From positions 1,018,988-1,082,987 of the forward strand of contig JACQYI010000006.1 of NCBI GenBank assembly GCA_016208305.1: a stretch of 64,000 bases of DNA, written 5' to 3'. Made by a program: the position numbers and the translations under genes. This document shows, piece after piece, positions 25,448 through 34,663 of the stretch. Every line of letters begins with the position of its first letter. Position 1 is the first letter of the stretch. The stretch is from Oscillatoriophycideae cyanobacterium NC_groundwater_1537_Pr4_S-0.65um_50_18. GTDB lineage: Bacteria; Cyanobacteriota; Cyanobacteriia; Elainellales; Elainellaceae. Under the pieces are notes generated by a model. That model searched no databases, had not been told where the DNA came from, and saw nothing but the letters and a program-made list of their open reading frames with translations.

Positions 25448-27025
25448 TCACTTGACGCCGCTACCCAACAAAAACAAACCCAGCATCGTCACACTATTCC
25501 ACAGGCTATGGAGCAGCATGGGTGCCAGCAGCCCTCGCGATCGCGTGTAGACAAAGCCCAGCACCGAGCCTAAAACCGTGAGCGGCAGCACTTCCGAGAG
25601 GCTAAGGTGAGCCGTGGCAAAAATGAGAGCGCTCAGACCAATTGCCCCGCTCACAGGCATATACCGCGTCAGGGAGGGCAACAAAAAGCCGCGAAAAAAG
25701 ATTTCCTCAAACACGGGAGCCGCGATCGCAGCCGTAAAGAAGAATAGGCTGAGGGCGATCGGGTCGCCTTCTTCTAACACGATTTGCAGCAGCGGATTGC
25801 TGCCGCCCTGCCCCTGCCAAATCTGCTGGTTGAGAATGGAAATCACCAGCATCAGCGGCAAAGCTACAAAATAGCCGCCCACGCCCCAGATGAGCCAGCT
25901 CCGTTTTCCGGTTGGGCGAAACCAGCCTTCGGGTAAAGGAAAGAACGACCGGATCGAGAAATACAGCACCGCTAAGCCAGAACTCGCCATCAGCAGATAG
26001 TAGGTGAGCGTATAGGCGGCACGCGCACGAATGCCAAAAGCCGCAAAGCTAATGCCAGAAGCCCCCACCACCAGGGGAATCACAATTTGCCCCATGAAGA
26101 AAAAGCCGACTATTAGCACCTGCAAAATCATCTCCCAAGACCAGGGGACGTCCCAGGTGAGGTTTTCTGGCGCAACCGCCCGACTGCGGAAGGCGCGAAT
26201 GCCCAGAACCACCAGCAAAATGAGTCCTGCAATTCCGCCGATCGCAGGTAGAGTGCCGACCAGCGCCAGCTTAATGAGCGTCTGCTGTGCCACTTCTTGT
26301 TCAGCAGCTTTCAGCGTTGTCAACACATCCGATCGCTGCTGCAATTCATACAGCCGCGACAGGCTCTTGTAGCGAAACCAACCCTCCAGATTTTTTTGAA
26401 TCAGCGGCTCGGCATCTGGCAGCAGCCGAGGCGGATCGCTCCACATGCCGTTTAGCACTTTGGCTGTTGCAGACAAAGGCTGGACTTCGGGGCGATCGCC
26501 CAAGCGATTCACTAACTCTGTCCAGGTGGTTAGCGCCGCCGCAGTCTTGTCTTGCTGCGCTTGCAAAATACCCATCCGCAAATCAAGCTGATTGATTAAG
26601 TCACGCTGCTGCTGAATGGCAGTTTTGAGCTGCTGCTGCGGCTCCGTAATTCTTTTAGACCGATTGGGCAGCGGGGTAGCGGTGACCGGAGCCGGATCAG
26701 GCTTGAACTGCTGCAACCGCGTTTCAAACTGCTTCAGGTTTGTCGCTGCGGACTGCCGCACTTTCTGGTACTGCTTCAGGGCTTCACCTAGGGGATCATT
26801 GCCCAGGAGCGCCTTGTAGGTGTCGGCTCGATCCGCTGCGGTATTGCCGTCCTCTGATCCTTCGCCCAATTCTGTGGCGTGAAGCAGCAAGTCAGTTTGG
26901 TATAGCTCTAGGCGATCGGTTATCTGAGGTTCGCCCAGGCTGCCTAGCAGTGAGGTACCCAACAGCGCTATCACAACCAAAGTGATTGCCCCAAGAATTA
27001 ACCGTCTAATCGTCTGTCCAGTCAT
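25448..27025 (-). CDS. CPBP family intramembrane glutamic protease
   Basis: 525 residues from the ATG at 27025; a GTG four codons earlier is possible. Residues 10-30 are a membrane helix, followed by a long extracytoplasmic Gln/Ala-rich coiled region, another helix near 265, and then the multi-helix CPBP (CAAX protease/Abi) domain. Motif 1 EEIFFRGFL and motif 2 FATAHLS carry the catalytic Glu pair, Arg and His; the HSLWNSV helix completes the site. Relatives process prenylated proteins, act in bacteriocin immunity or serve unknown plastid functions. The extended N-terminal domain is common in cyanobacterial members. The promoter region contains a 19-base tandem repeat (27053-27130). Confidence 0.9.
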   Translation of the reverse strand: MTGQTIRRLILGAITLVVIALLGTSLLGSLGEPQITDRLELYQTDLLLHATELGEGSEDGNTAADRADTYKALLGNDPLGEALKQYQKVRQSAATNLKQFETRLQQFKPDPAPVTATPLPNRSKRITEPQQQLKTAIQQQRDLINQLDLRMGILQAQQDKTAAALTTWTELVNRLGDRPEVQPLSATAKVLNGMWSDPPRLLPDAEPLIQKNLEGWFRYKSLSRLYELQQRSDVLTTLKAAEQEVAQQTLIKLALVGTLPAIGGIAGLILLVVLGIRAFRSRAVAPENLTWDVPWSWEMILQVLIVGFFFMGQIVIPLVVGASGISFAAFGIRARAAYTLTYYLLMASSGLAVLYFSIRSFFPLPEGWFRPTGKRSWLIWGVGGYFVALPLMLVISILNQQIWQGQGGSNPLLQIVLEEGDPIALSLFFFTAAIAAPVFEEIFFRGFLLPSLTRYMPVSGAIGLSALIFATAHLSLSEVLPLTVLGSVLGFVYTRSRGLLAPMLLHSLWNSVTMLGLFLLGSGVK

Positions 27026-27052
27026 CCCGTTTCCCACAAAGTTTCGTCACTA

Positions 27053-27130
27053 CTTAGTCTGGCTATGAAATCTTAGTCTGGCTATGAAATCTTAATCTGG
27101 CTATGAAATCTGGCTGTGAAATCTGGCTAT
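27053..27130. repeat. 19-base tandem repeat upstream of CPBP gene
   Basis: CTTAGTCTGGCTATGAAAT is present three times end to end (27053-27109, the third copy with one change), followed by two shortened 13-base units beginning CTGGCT. It begins 28 bases before the start codon, so copy number could alter promoter spacing or leader structure. Confidence 0.85.
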
Positions 27131-27397
27131 CCATCATAGGCTGGCAGAGGCGAAGCTGATAGAGATGCCCTTCGTAGCTATCCGTCGCGATCGCCTTAAA
27201 CCGATCTGTTTGGCATTATCGCTTGGAAGGCTGCGATTGTGCGAGGGCTGTCTGGGCACTGAGAAATACCGATCTCTCATAGGACGAGTATGGGGTGCAA
27301 GTATGAGGATTGGGATCAGGTGCGGTAAAATGCTGAGGAATTTACTGCCAATATTCACAACATCCCACTGCATTCAACCGATCGGGAGGACAAAGCC

Positions 27398-28759
27398 CTG
27401 GTTACTCGCGTTATTATTGTGCGTCATGGTGAAAGCACCTTTAATGTCCAGCGTCGAGTGCAGGGGCACTGCGATCAGTCTAATCTGACTGAGACAGGAC
27501 AAGCAGGAGCAACCCAAGTTGGGATTGCCCTCAAAGATTTGTCGTTTGCTGCCGCCTACGGTAGCCCCTTGCAGCGAGCCAAAGAAACCGCAGAGTTGAT
27601 CTTGGCGCAGTTAAGGCAGCCGCCCAAGCTTCAGCTCAAAGATACGCTGAAGGAAATTAATCTGCTGGAGTGGGAAGGGCTGACTTTTGAGGAAGTAGAG
27701 CAGCAGTTTCCCGAAAAGTATCGCTGCTGGAGCGATCGCCCTCACGAACTCACCATGCGCACAGCCGAGGGCAGAGAGATTAATCCCATCGTTGAGTTAC
27801 AGGAGCAGGCTCGCCAGTTTTGGCAGTCGGTGTTGCCCCACCACGCCAACCAGACGATTTTGGTGGTTGCCCATAGCGGTATCAATCGCTGCCTCATCAG
27901 CACGGCCTTAGGGATGGGCGTCGAGCAGTACGGACTGCTCTATCAGTCGAACTGTGGCATCAGCGTTCTCAACTTCTCCGGTGGTTTGGGCGAACTGGTG
28001 CAGCTTGAGTCGATGAACCTGACAGGGCACCTAGGCCAGCCCTTGCCGAAGCCCCGTAAAACCTCCGCTATTCGGATGCTGCTGGTGCGGCATGGCGAAA
28101 CGGACTGGAACCGGGAGAAACGCTTTCAGGGGCAAATTGATGTGCCGTTAAACGAACAGGGCAAGGTTCAGGCACAGCAGGCTTCAGAGTTTTTGCAGTC
28201 AGTGGCGATCGATCGCGCGGTCACTAGCCCCATGCTGCGTCCCAAGCAGACTGCCGAAGCCATTCTGCAATACCACCCAGGGCTAACGCTAGAGCTAGAG
28301 CCAGAGCTTCAGGAGATTAGCCACGGTCTGTGGGAAGGCAAGCTAGAGGAAGAGATTGAGCAAGGCTATCCAGGGTTGCTTAAGCAGTGGCAGGACTATC
28401 CGGCGACGGTGCAAATGCCAGAAGGCGAAAATCTTCAGCAGGTTTGGCAACGCGCCACGGCAGCCTGGGATGCGATCGTGGCTTCTACACCTGTTGGAAC
28501 GGGCGATCGTCCCACAACTGTCCTAGTAGTGGCGCATGATGCGGTCAATAAAGCCATCCTCTGCCATGTGGTGGGTCAAGGGCCAGAGAATTTCTGGACG
28601 TTTAAGCAGGGGAACGGAGCCGTTAGCGTGATTGACTATGCACAAAGGCCAACAACGTCAAGTGACACAGACGTTACCCCAAAAGCGCTGCTGCAAGCGA
28701 TGAATATTACCACGCATTTGGGCGGGGTATTGGACAAGACAGCGGCAGGCGCGCTTTAG
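27398..28759 (+). CDS. Two-domain histidine phosphatase (phosphoglycerate mutase-like)
   Basis: Two tandem histidine-phosphatase domains. The first begins VTRVIIVRHGESTFN and has the second His in VVAHSGINR; the second begins LLVRHGETDWNREKRFQG with VVAHDAVNK. Cyanobacterial two-domain members are often annotated as 2-carboxy-D-arabinitol-1-phosphatase; the substrate here is untested. Start choice: a GTG at 27419 would remove the first beta strand and leave only Val before RHGE. A perfect GGGAGGA at 27384-27390 is 7 bases from a CTG at 27398, and no ATG, GTG or TTG exists in frame back to the stop at 27326. CTG is therefore the likely initiator, giving 453 residues. Confidence 0.88.
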   Translation: MVTRVIIVRHGESTFNVQRRVQGHCDQSNLTETGQAGATQVGIALKDLSFAAAYGSPLQRAKETAELILAQLRQPPKLQLKDTLKEINLLEWEGLTFEEVEQQFPEKYRCWSDRPHELTMRTAEGREINPIVELQEQARQFWQSVLPHHANQTILVVAHSGINRCLISTALGMGVEQYGLLYQSNCGISVLNFSGGLGELVQLESMNLTGHLGQPLPKPRKTSAIRMLLVRHGETDWNREKRFQGQIDVPLNEQGKVQAQQASEFLQSVAIDRAVTSPMLRPKQTAEAILQYHPGLTLELEPELQEISHGLWEGKLEEEIEQGYPGLLKQWQDYPATVQMPEGENLQQVWQRATAAWDAIVASTPVGTGDRPTTVLVVAHDAVNKAILCHVVGQGPENFWTFKQGNGAVSVIDYAQRPTTSSDTDVTPKALLQAMNITTHLGGVLDKTAAGAL

Positions 28760-28796
28760 ACCATACCGGATTCGGTACTGATAAGAGGATGATAGT

Positions 28797-28827
28797 GGGA
28801 TGCAGCGATAGATACAAACGGCATCCC
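28797..28827 (+). terminator. Weak hairpin after phosphatase gene
   Basis: GGGATGC/GCATCCC arms with a 17-base loop followed by GTTATTTTGT, 38 bases past the stop. Plausible but short. Confidence 0.4.
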
Positions 28828-29043
28828 GTTATTTTGTCTATGGAGCCGTTAGCCCTCTGTCTCTTTCCCCAAAGCGATTGCGTTGCCAGATTGAAATTCC
28901 TGTCGATCGCTTCATCCGATTGCATCATCGGGCTGTCATCGATTTGAAATTTAAAGCGATCGCCCCCACAATTCCGCAACCCAACGGTAGGGGCGCGGCA
29001 TTCGGCAGACCATTCTAGGGGTAAATCCAATAGGTTTTGCCCG

Positions 29044-29175
29044 AATGCCACGCCCGGTTCGGATCAATGCATCGATTCTTCCCCAAATGCCACGCCCGGT
29101 TCAGATCAATGCATCGGTTCTTCCCCAAATGCCACGCCCGGCTCGGAGGTATCGGTGGGGGTTGGGCGTGGCATT
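29044..29175. repeat. 42-base tandem repeat with inverted tail
   Basis: AATGCCACGCCCGG starts at 29044, 29086 and 29128, giving an exact 42-base period over two and a half copies. The same core appears inverted as GGGCGTGGCATT at 29164-29175. Short minus-strand frames over it (28707-29051, 29101-29283) look like by-products of the repeats. The gene-free interval 28760-29742 otherwise holds only the SDR remnant below. Confidence 0.8.
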
Positions 29176-29269
29176 GGAACAGAGGTTTCTGGTAGGGATT
29201 TCTGCATCTTGATCCAATGCCGCGCCCCTACGGGGTGGATCGATTAATACCAAAATGCCATGAACAGGG

Positions 29270-29491
29270 TTGGGCATCACCACCAGGCATCTAATTGCAG
29301 ATGCGAATAGTGAAGTGATTCAACTCTTTCAGTCGGTAGATGAGCAATTGGGGAAGGTCACGGCTCTTGTCAACAATGCTGGCATTCTAGAGCCGCAAAT
29401 GCGAGTTAAAGAGGCAGATAAACCCATGCGGGTCAAAGATTTTACCATGTTGGGTCAACAGCCCAGCGTTGTAAATAACTCAGGGGTGTAG
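29270..29491 (+). pseudogene. SDR oxidoreductase fragment
   Basis: The frame contains SEVIQLFQSVDEQLGKVTALVNNAGILEPQMRV, the alphaD helix, strand beta4 and NNAG motif of a classical SDR. Neither the glycine-rich N-terminus nor the catalytic YxxxK follows; after about 45 residues similarity is lost. It is a remnant of an SDR gene in a decaying region next to repeats. Confidence 0.65.
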
Positions 29492-29742
29492 ACCACAAAA
29501 CCTTGATTTGCGAGCTACTAAAACTATTAAGAATTTCCTAGTCAAAAGTCGTCGTTCGGATGTCAGCAGATAAACTGACATCCAAACAGTTCTGTACAGT
29601 TCTGTCTAGGTGAGGCGAATTGTCCCCTATCCACTCGTCATCAATGCACTAGCATCTCCGGCGCAAATCACTGCGCACAGGAGCCACGACTCACGCCTGC
29701 AAAAAAGCATGCATGCCAGATATTGACTGAAGGGAGCAGATT

Positions 29743-31338
29743 TTGAACAACCGCAGACAAACGTTAACGATCGCCACCTTAACCTTTATTTTGATCGTTT
29801 TTGGGGCACGCTTGAGTGTGGCTCAAATGGACAACAGGACAGTAACGATCGACACAGGCCGCCTCAAAGGAGCCATAGCCCATCAGGTTCTGTCCTTCAA
29901 AGGTATTCCCTACGCTGCGCCCCCTGTGGGAGAACTGCGCTGGCGATCGCCCCAACCTGCTGCACCCTGGCAAGGAGTCCGTTCCGCTACGGCCTATGGC
30001 CACGACTGCATTCAACTACCCTTGCCCGGTGATGCTGCCGCTAGCGGAGGCACAACCTCTGAAGACTGCCTGGTGCTGAACGTCTGGCGACCCGCAGCGA
30101 TCGCTGACGCCAACCTGCCCGTCTTAGTATGGATTCATGGCGGTGGCTTTCTCAACGGCAGTTCTGCTGCCCCGATTTACGATGGCACAGCCTTTGCTGA
30201 AAAAGGACTGGTGGTCGTCAGCTTCAACTATCGCCTGGGTCGCCTGGGCTTTTTTGCCCATCCTGCCCTCACGGCTGCGGCAGAGCCAGATGAGCCACTA
30301 GGCAACTACGGCTTGCTCGATCAGCTGGCCGCCCTGCAATGGGTACAGCGCAATATTGCCGCCTTCGGGGGCGACCCCAACCAAGTGACGATCATGGGGG
30401 AATCGGCAGGGGGCATTTCGGTGATGCACCATCTCACTTCGCCGCAGTCGCAGGGATTGTTTCAGCAGGCCGCTGTGCTTTCGGGCGGCGGACGCACCTT
30501 TTTAGTGGGGTTGCGAAACCTGAGCCAAGACACGCCAGAATTGCCCTCTGCGGAAGCCAGCGGCGTTGAGTTTGCCCGCAGCGTTGGCATCACGACCGAC
30601 GGAGCCGAAGCTTTGGTAGCTTTGCGATCGCTGCCAGCGGAGCAGGTGAATGGCGACCTGAATATGGCAGCCTTACTGTCAAAACCGCCGACCTATGCGG
30701 GTGGCCCTGTTTTTGATGGCAGTGTGATTACAGCTACCCCTAGAGAACTGCTTCAGCGCGGCCAAGCCGCTCAGGTGCCCCTGCTGATTGGCACCACCAG
30801 TGCCGATTTGCCAGTCACCTTTCCCCCTTTGGACAATCCCTTCTCATATTTCGGCGCAGAGGCTAAGCAGGCGATCGCAGCCTACAATCCCGATGGCACT
30901 CTGCCCCCGCAAGCGATCGTCACTTCGATTGCTGTAGACATCACCATGCATGAACCTGCCCGATTTGTGGCTCAACAGATGACGGATAATCCCGTCTGGC
31001 TCTACCGCTTTGGCTATGTGGCCGAATCTCTACGGCCAGGGGTCATGGGAGCCGAGCATGCCAGCGAACAGCCCTACCTGTTTAGCACCGTAGAGACTCG
31101 CTATGGTGAGGCCGTTACCCCTCGCGATCGGGAAATGGCGCGGCTGTTTCACACCTATTTTGCCAATTTTGCCAAGTCTGGCAATCCCAATGGATTGGGG
31201 TTGCCTGCCTGGAATCCGTATGATCCTGACTTACCTGACCTGATGTATTTCACGTTAGACCAGGGTGCCGTCATGCAAGCCGACCCTTTGACAACCCGCC
31301 TTGACTTGGTTGAGCGTGCTGCCGAGACAGAGCTGTGA
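29743..31338 (+). CDS. Type B carboxylesterase, exported
   Basis: 531 residues in the pNB-esterase/acetylcholinesterase family. A signal peptide (about 1-27, ending SVAQ) implies export. Diagnostic strings are FKGIPYAAPPVGELRW, SEDCLVLNVW, WIHGGGF (oxyanion hole), GESAGG with nucleophile Ser221, and GAEHASEQPYLF with the catalytic His. Length is normal. The start is TTG at 29743 with AGGGAG seven bases upstream. It is followed after 11 bases by an AraC regulator. It likely hydrolyses small esters in the periplasm; the substrate is unknown. Confidence 0.92.
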   Translation: MNNRRQTLTIATLTFILIVFGARLSVAQMDNRTVTIDTGRLKGAIAHQVLSFKGIPYAAPPVGELRWRSPQPAAPWQGVRSATAYGHDCIQLPLPGDAAASGGTTSEDCLVLNVWRPAAIADANLPVLVWIHGGGFLNGSSAAPIYDGTAFAEKGLVVVSFNYRLGRLGFFAHPALTAAAEPDEPLGNYGLLDQLAALQWVQRNIAAFGGDPNQVTIMGESAGGISVMHHLTSPQSQGLFQQAAVLSGGGRTFLVGLRNLSQDTPELPSAEASGVEFARSVGITTDGAEALVALRSLPAEQVNGDLNMAALLSKPPTYAGGPVFDGSVITATPRELLQRGQAAQVPLLIGTTSADLPVTFPPLDNPFSYFGAEAKQAIAAYNPDGTLPPQAIVTSIAVDITMHEPARFVAQQMTDNPVWLYRFGYVAESLRPGVMGAEHASEQPYLFSTVETRYGEAVTPRDREMARLFHTYFANFAKSGNPNGLGLPAWNPYDPDLPDLMYFTLDQGAVMQADPLTTRLDLVERAAETEL

Positions 31339-31349
31339 GGAATCGAGGA

Positions 31350-32231
31350 ATGTCTGGGATACTCAATCCATCCTTCTTTGCGGCAAAAGGAGCACCGCCC
31401 CAACAGATTATCTACGACAGAATGCTGCAACAAGACAGCGTTCACATCGTTCACGCCTGTGTGGGTGAGACTGTGTTTCAAGAAGCGAAAAATCCCCTGC
31501 TCAAGGTCGCAATTCCATTTGGGCAAGCCTCCATTCATGCCTGTTGGCAAACAGCGACAGGTCGGCAAAAGTGGCAGCATGTCAGGGCAGGGCATGTGTC
31601 TATCATGCCTGCGGCCATGCCCTACGAAACAAACTGGCAGTGCCGTGCAGAAATCCTGATTCTCTGCCTGCAACCCCAGTTACTGGCAACCCTAGCTAAA
31701 GAATTGGCTATGGGCGATCGCCTGGAAATCATCGAACATTGGACAGCCCATGATCTCCTGATTCAACAATTGGGTTTAGATCTGCGGGCTGAGCTGCAAA
31801 GAGGCTCCCCCTCTCTGCTGTATATAGACGCTTGCGCGATCGTTTTAGCAACACATTTGTTGCGGCAATATTCCACAGCCCAGCCTTTAGCTCTCAAGCC
31901 CGTCGAGGGCATGACCCATGACCGAATTGCCCAAATTAAAGACTACATTCATGAAAATCTTGAATCAGAATTGTCTTTAGCTGAGCTGGCACAGGTCGTA
32001 AATATGAACCTATACCGTTTTGCCCGTACCTTCAAGCAAACCTTTGGTATATCCCCCCATCAGTACGTGCTGAAACAGCGAATCGAGCGGGCAAGGTTTC
32101 TTTTGGCTCATACTGATCTGACGCTTCAAGCCATCAGCTATCAGCTTGGCTTTTCGAGTCAAAGTCATTTCACTACAGCGTTTCGTCGATCGGTAGGTGT
32201 CACTCCCAAAGCATTTCGAGCCGCTCAATAG
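31350..32231 (+). CDS. AraC family transcriptional regulator
   Basis: 293 residues. The C-terminal 100 residues hold both helix-turn-helix motifs of AraC: LSLAELAQVVNMNLYRFARTFKQTFGISPHQYVLKQRIERAR, then TLQAISYQLGFSSQSHFTTAFRRSVGVTPKAFR. The N-terminal half has a cupin-like ligand domain (PFGQASIHACWQ, HVRAGHVSIMPAAMP). The ATG at 31350 with GAGG upstream is preferred over a GTG at 31335 that overlaps the esterase stop. It probably responds to a small aromatic or ester-derived molecule and controls the surrounding esterase/SDR genes, but no site was identified. Confidence 0.92.
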   Translation: MSGILNPSFFAAKGAPPQQIIYDRMLQQDSVHIVHACVGETVFQEAKNPLLKVAIPFGQASIHACWQTATGRQKWQHVRAGHVSIMPAAMPYETNWQCRAEILILCLQPQLLATLAKELAMGDRLEIIEHWTAHDLLIQQLGLDLRAELQRGSPSLLYIDACAIVLATHLLRQYSTAQPLALKPVEGMTHDRIAQIKDYIHENLESELSLAELAQVVNMNLYRFARTFKQTFGISPHQYVLKQRIERARFLLAHTDLTLQAISYQLGFSSQSHFTTAFRRSVGVTPKAFRAAQ

Positions 32232-32392
32232 ATTTGCAGCGGTGATGTTCACGCGCCATCCTCTCGGCAGTTGCGACAAGATTTTGCAATCGCCACAAGA
32301 AACTGAAAGACAGCATCGCTATGGATGCCCTAACCTCTATGAGGTGAAGCGTTGAAACCGTTTGACCTGTCATTAAAGAGGGAGATGAGCCG

Positions 32393-33052
32393 ATGAGCCA
32401 AAAGGTTTGTGCATTGGTCGGAGCAGGGGCAGGGCTGGGGCTGGCGATCGCTCAGCGGTTTGGACGCGAAGGCTATCAGATTGCACTTTTAGCCCGTCGC
32501 CCAGAGGCACTCGCTGAGTACACAAAAACGTTAGGAGAGGCTGGCATTCAGGCCACTGGGTTTAGCGTTGATGCGGCTGATCCAGAGGCGATCGCGACTG
32601 CTTTTGCAGAAATGCAGCAAACCCTTGGCGCACCTGATGTCTTGATCTACAATGCCGCTCTACTCAAACAAGATGCAGTCCTCAGCCTGACTCCTGAGGC
32701 CTTAGTGCAGGGGTTCAAAGTCAACGTAGCAGGAGCTATCACCGCCATTCAACAAGTGTTGCCTGAGATGCAGAAGCATCAACGCGGAACTGTTCTACTC
32801 ACAGGAGGTGGACTAGCGCTCTATCCCCATTCACAGTTTATTTCGCTAGGAATTGGCAAAGCTGCAATTCGCTACCTTGCCTTGGGTCTGGCAAACGAGC
32901 TGAGAGCCGACGGGATTCACATTGCTACCGTAACAATCTGTGGAGCGATCGCCCCAGGAACAAAATTTGATCCAGAGGCGATTGCCGAAGTGTACTGGCA
33001 ACTCCAGACACAAACACCTGATCACTGGCAAACCGAGTACATCTATCAGTAA
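32393..33052 (+). CDS. SDR family protein lacking the catalytic tyrosine
   Basis: 219 residues. The nucleotide motif GAGAGLG is near residue 10 and NAA replaces NNAG (LIYNAALL). Where YxxxK is expected the sequence reads FISLGIGKAAIR: Lys is kept but the position four before it is Leu. Without Tyr the usual proton relay is missing, so this is either a binding protein or uses another residue. The C-terminus is short. It starts with a good GAGGGAG site and is 20 bases ahead of the DUF4331 gene, forming an operon. Confidence 0.85.
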   Translation: MSQKVCALVGAGAGLGLAIAQRFGREGYQIALLARRPEALAEYTKTLGEAGIQATGFSVDAADPEAIATAFAEMQQTLGAPDVLIYNAALLKQDAVLSLTPEALVQGFKVNVAGAITAIQQVLPEMQKHQRGTVLLTGGGLALYPHSQFISLGIGKAAIRYLALGLANELRADGIHIATVTICGAIAPGTKFDPEAIAEVYWQLQTQTPDHWQTEYIYQ

Positions 33053-33072
33053 ACATCTATCAGGGAAGAGAG

Positions 33073-34137
33073 ATGAGCCACCATTTTGATTCGCCAGAAT
33101 CTCGGCAAGACAGCCGGATCAACATCTGTGACATTTATTTATTCAATGCAGATAAGCCTGAAGCGATCGTTGCCGTCATGACGATTAGCCCTTTGGCTGG
33201 GCTGCTTTCACCCTTCACAGGCCAGCCCCAGTGGAATACTTTTAGACCCGATACAGCTTACGAATTTCGCTTTGATACGAACGGTGATGCTAAATCTGAT
33301 GTAGTCTTCAGATTCATTTTTCAGGGAGATGCGACTCCCCAGACTTGGACACTCACCTACCTCAGTGGAGAAGAAGCGCGTGACCATTTTGCTACAGGTC
33401 GTGAACTAGGTTATGGAACCGTCAATGAAATCACGACAGTGACTCATCTAGGCCAGATTTGGACAGGATTAGCGGGCGATCCTTTCTTTTTAGATGCCGT
33501 TGCAGCGCGCGTTTTTCTAGATAAAGTTATTCAGAATCAAGCATGGGATGTGGAAAGCTTTAGTACCGGAGCTAGCACAACGGGGGCAACCAATGTTTTA
33601 GCGATCGTAGCAGAGCTGCCTTTAGATCTCATTTCAACGACACCTTTTGGCTACTACGCCACAGTTTCAGCCAACGATCATGGACACTGGACACAAGTCA
33701 ACCGCTGTGGCAAGCCGAATTTTGCCGCAACATTCAATGACAATCCCGAAGGATCGTTACTCTACAACACCACTGATCCAGATACAGATTTAGATAATTT
33801 TGCCCAACCCGTAATCCACCTAGTCACCCAAATTTGTAGTGCTATGGGCAGCACCGACCAACCCACTATCTATGGCCAGAGGGTGGCAAACTGGCTATTC
33901 CCAGATTTGCTACCCTTTGATCCACAGCTTCCAGCCAGCTTCGATTTTGTGGGTATCAACGGACGTAGACTTCAAGATGATTTTGGTACAGTTGTATACA
34001 CGTTGTTTTTCAACACCTTACTGCAAAACAAAGTGCCGCCCCCTGCCGATCTACGCACCGAATTTCCCTATGTGCCGATCGCCAGACCGCTACCTACAAC
34101 CCCTGCCGTCAATGTCCCTAGCCGCCAAGAGGACTAA
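33073..34137 (+). CDS. DUF4331 family protein
   Basis: 354 residues. MSHHFDSPESRQDSRINICDIYLF is the hallmark opening of DUF4331 proteins (H.D.P......D..D.Y.F), and later FRFDTNGDAKSDVVFRFIF and WLFPDLLPFDPQLPASFDFVGINGRRLQDDF fit the family. No signal peptide is seen, although many members are exported. Function is unknown. It begins after GGGAAGAGAG, 20 bases past the SDR gene, and the GNAT gene follows 52 bases later. Confidence 0.88.
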   Translation: MSHHFDSPESRQDSRINICDIYLFNADKPEAIVAVMTISPLAGLLSPFTGQPQWNTFRPDTAYEFRFDTNGDAKSDVVFRFIFQGDATPQTWTLTYLSGEEARDHFATGRELGYGTVNEITTVTHLGQIWTGLAGDPFFLDAVAARVFLDKVIQNQAWDVESFSTGASTTGATNVLAIVAELPLDLISTTPFGYYATVSANDHGHWTQVNRCGKPNFAATFNDNPEGSLLYNTTDPDTDLDNFAQPVIHLVTQICSAMGSTDQPTIYGQRVANWLFPDLLPFDPQLPASFDFVGINGRRLQDDFGTVVYTLFFNTLLQNKVPPPADLRTEFPYVPIARPLPTTPAVNVPSRQED

Positions 34138-34189
34138 GCCGCGAATCACCGTTGCCAGCCACTCTAGTCCGATCGCAGGCTAAACCTGG

Positions 34190-34663
34190 ATGTCAGCCCC
34201 TCACACCATCATGCCCCTAGACCTGAGAGCAGTATTGCCGCAAGATACTGAACTCTTGCTTGAGTTCATGGCAGGCTTTAACCAAGAAGAAAACATTGTT
34301 TTTGATGCAGAAGTTTACCGAGCCAGGGTTCATGCGGCTTTCCAGTGTCCTCAGTTTGTAAAAATTTGGCTGATCGCTGTGGAGTCCTCTCCCATAGGTT
34401 ATGCCGTTTTAGCCTTTACGTTTAGCTTTGAGTTTGGTGGCATTCAAGCCACGATCGATGAGATTTATCTGCACCCAGCAGAGCGTCGTAAAGGCTTAGG
34501 AACCCTAATTTTGCAACGTTTGGAGCAGGAAGCCAGCCATGCTGGAGCCAAAACGCTATGGGGAGATATTGCCGACGAAAAACCGGAGTTGACCCTCTTT
34601 TATGAGCGTGCTGGGTTCGCTCGTTACCCCTATCGCCCTTACAGCAAGCCGTTAATGACCTAG
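34190..34663 (+). CDS. GNAT family N-acetyltransferase
   Basis: 157 residues. Motif A is [27 protein letters not shown], binding acetyl-Co[23 protein letters not shown] is motif B. It is unlike the NSI-type GNATs elsewhere in the window. Its last 12 bases overlap the 3' end of the convergent fumC gene. The substrate is unknown. Confidence 0.88.
   Translation: MSAPHTIMPLDLRAVLPQDTELLLEFMAGFNQEENIVFDAEVYRARVHAAFQCPQFVKIWLIAVESSPIGYAVLAFTFSFEFGGIQATIDEIYLHPAERRKGLGTLILQRLEQEASHAGAKTLWGDIADEKPELTLFYERAGFARYPYRPYSKPLMT

Noticed and set aside
28707..29283. Minus-strand frames over the 42-base repeats
   Set aside because: The predicted peptides repeat GRGIWGR-type segments because of the DNA repeat; no family resemblance.
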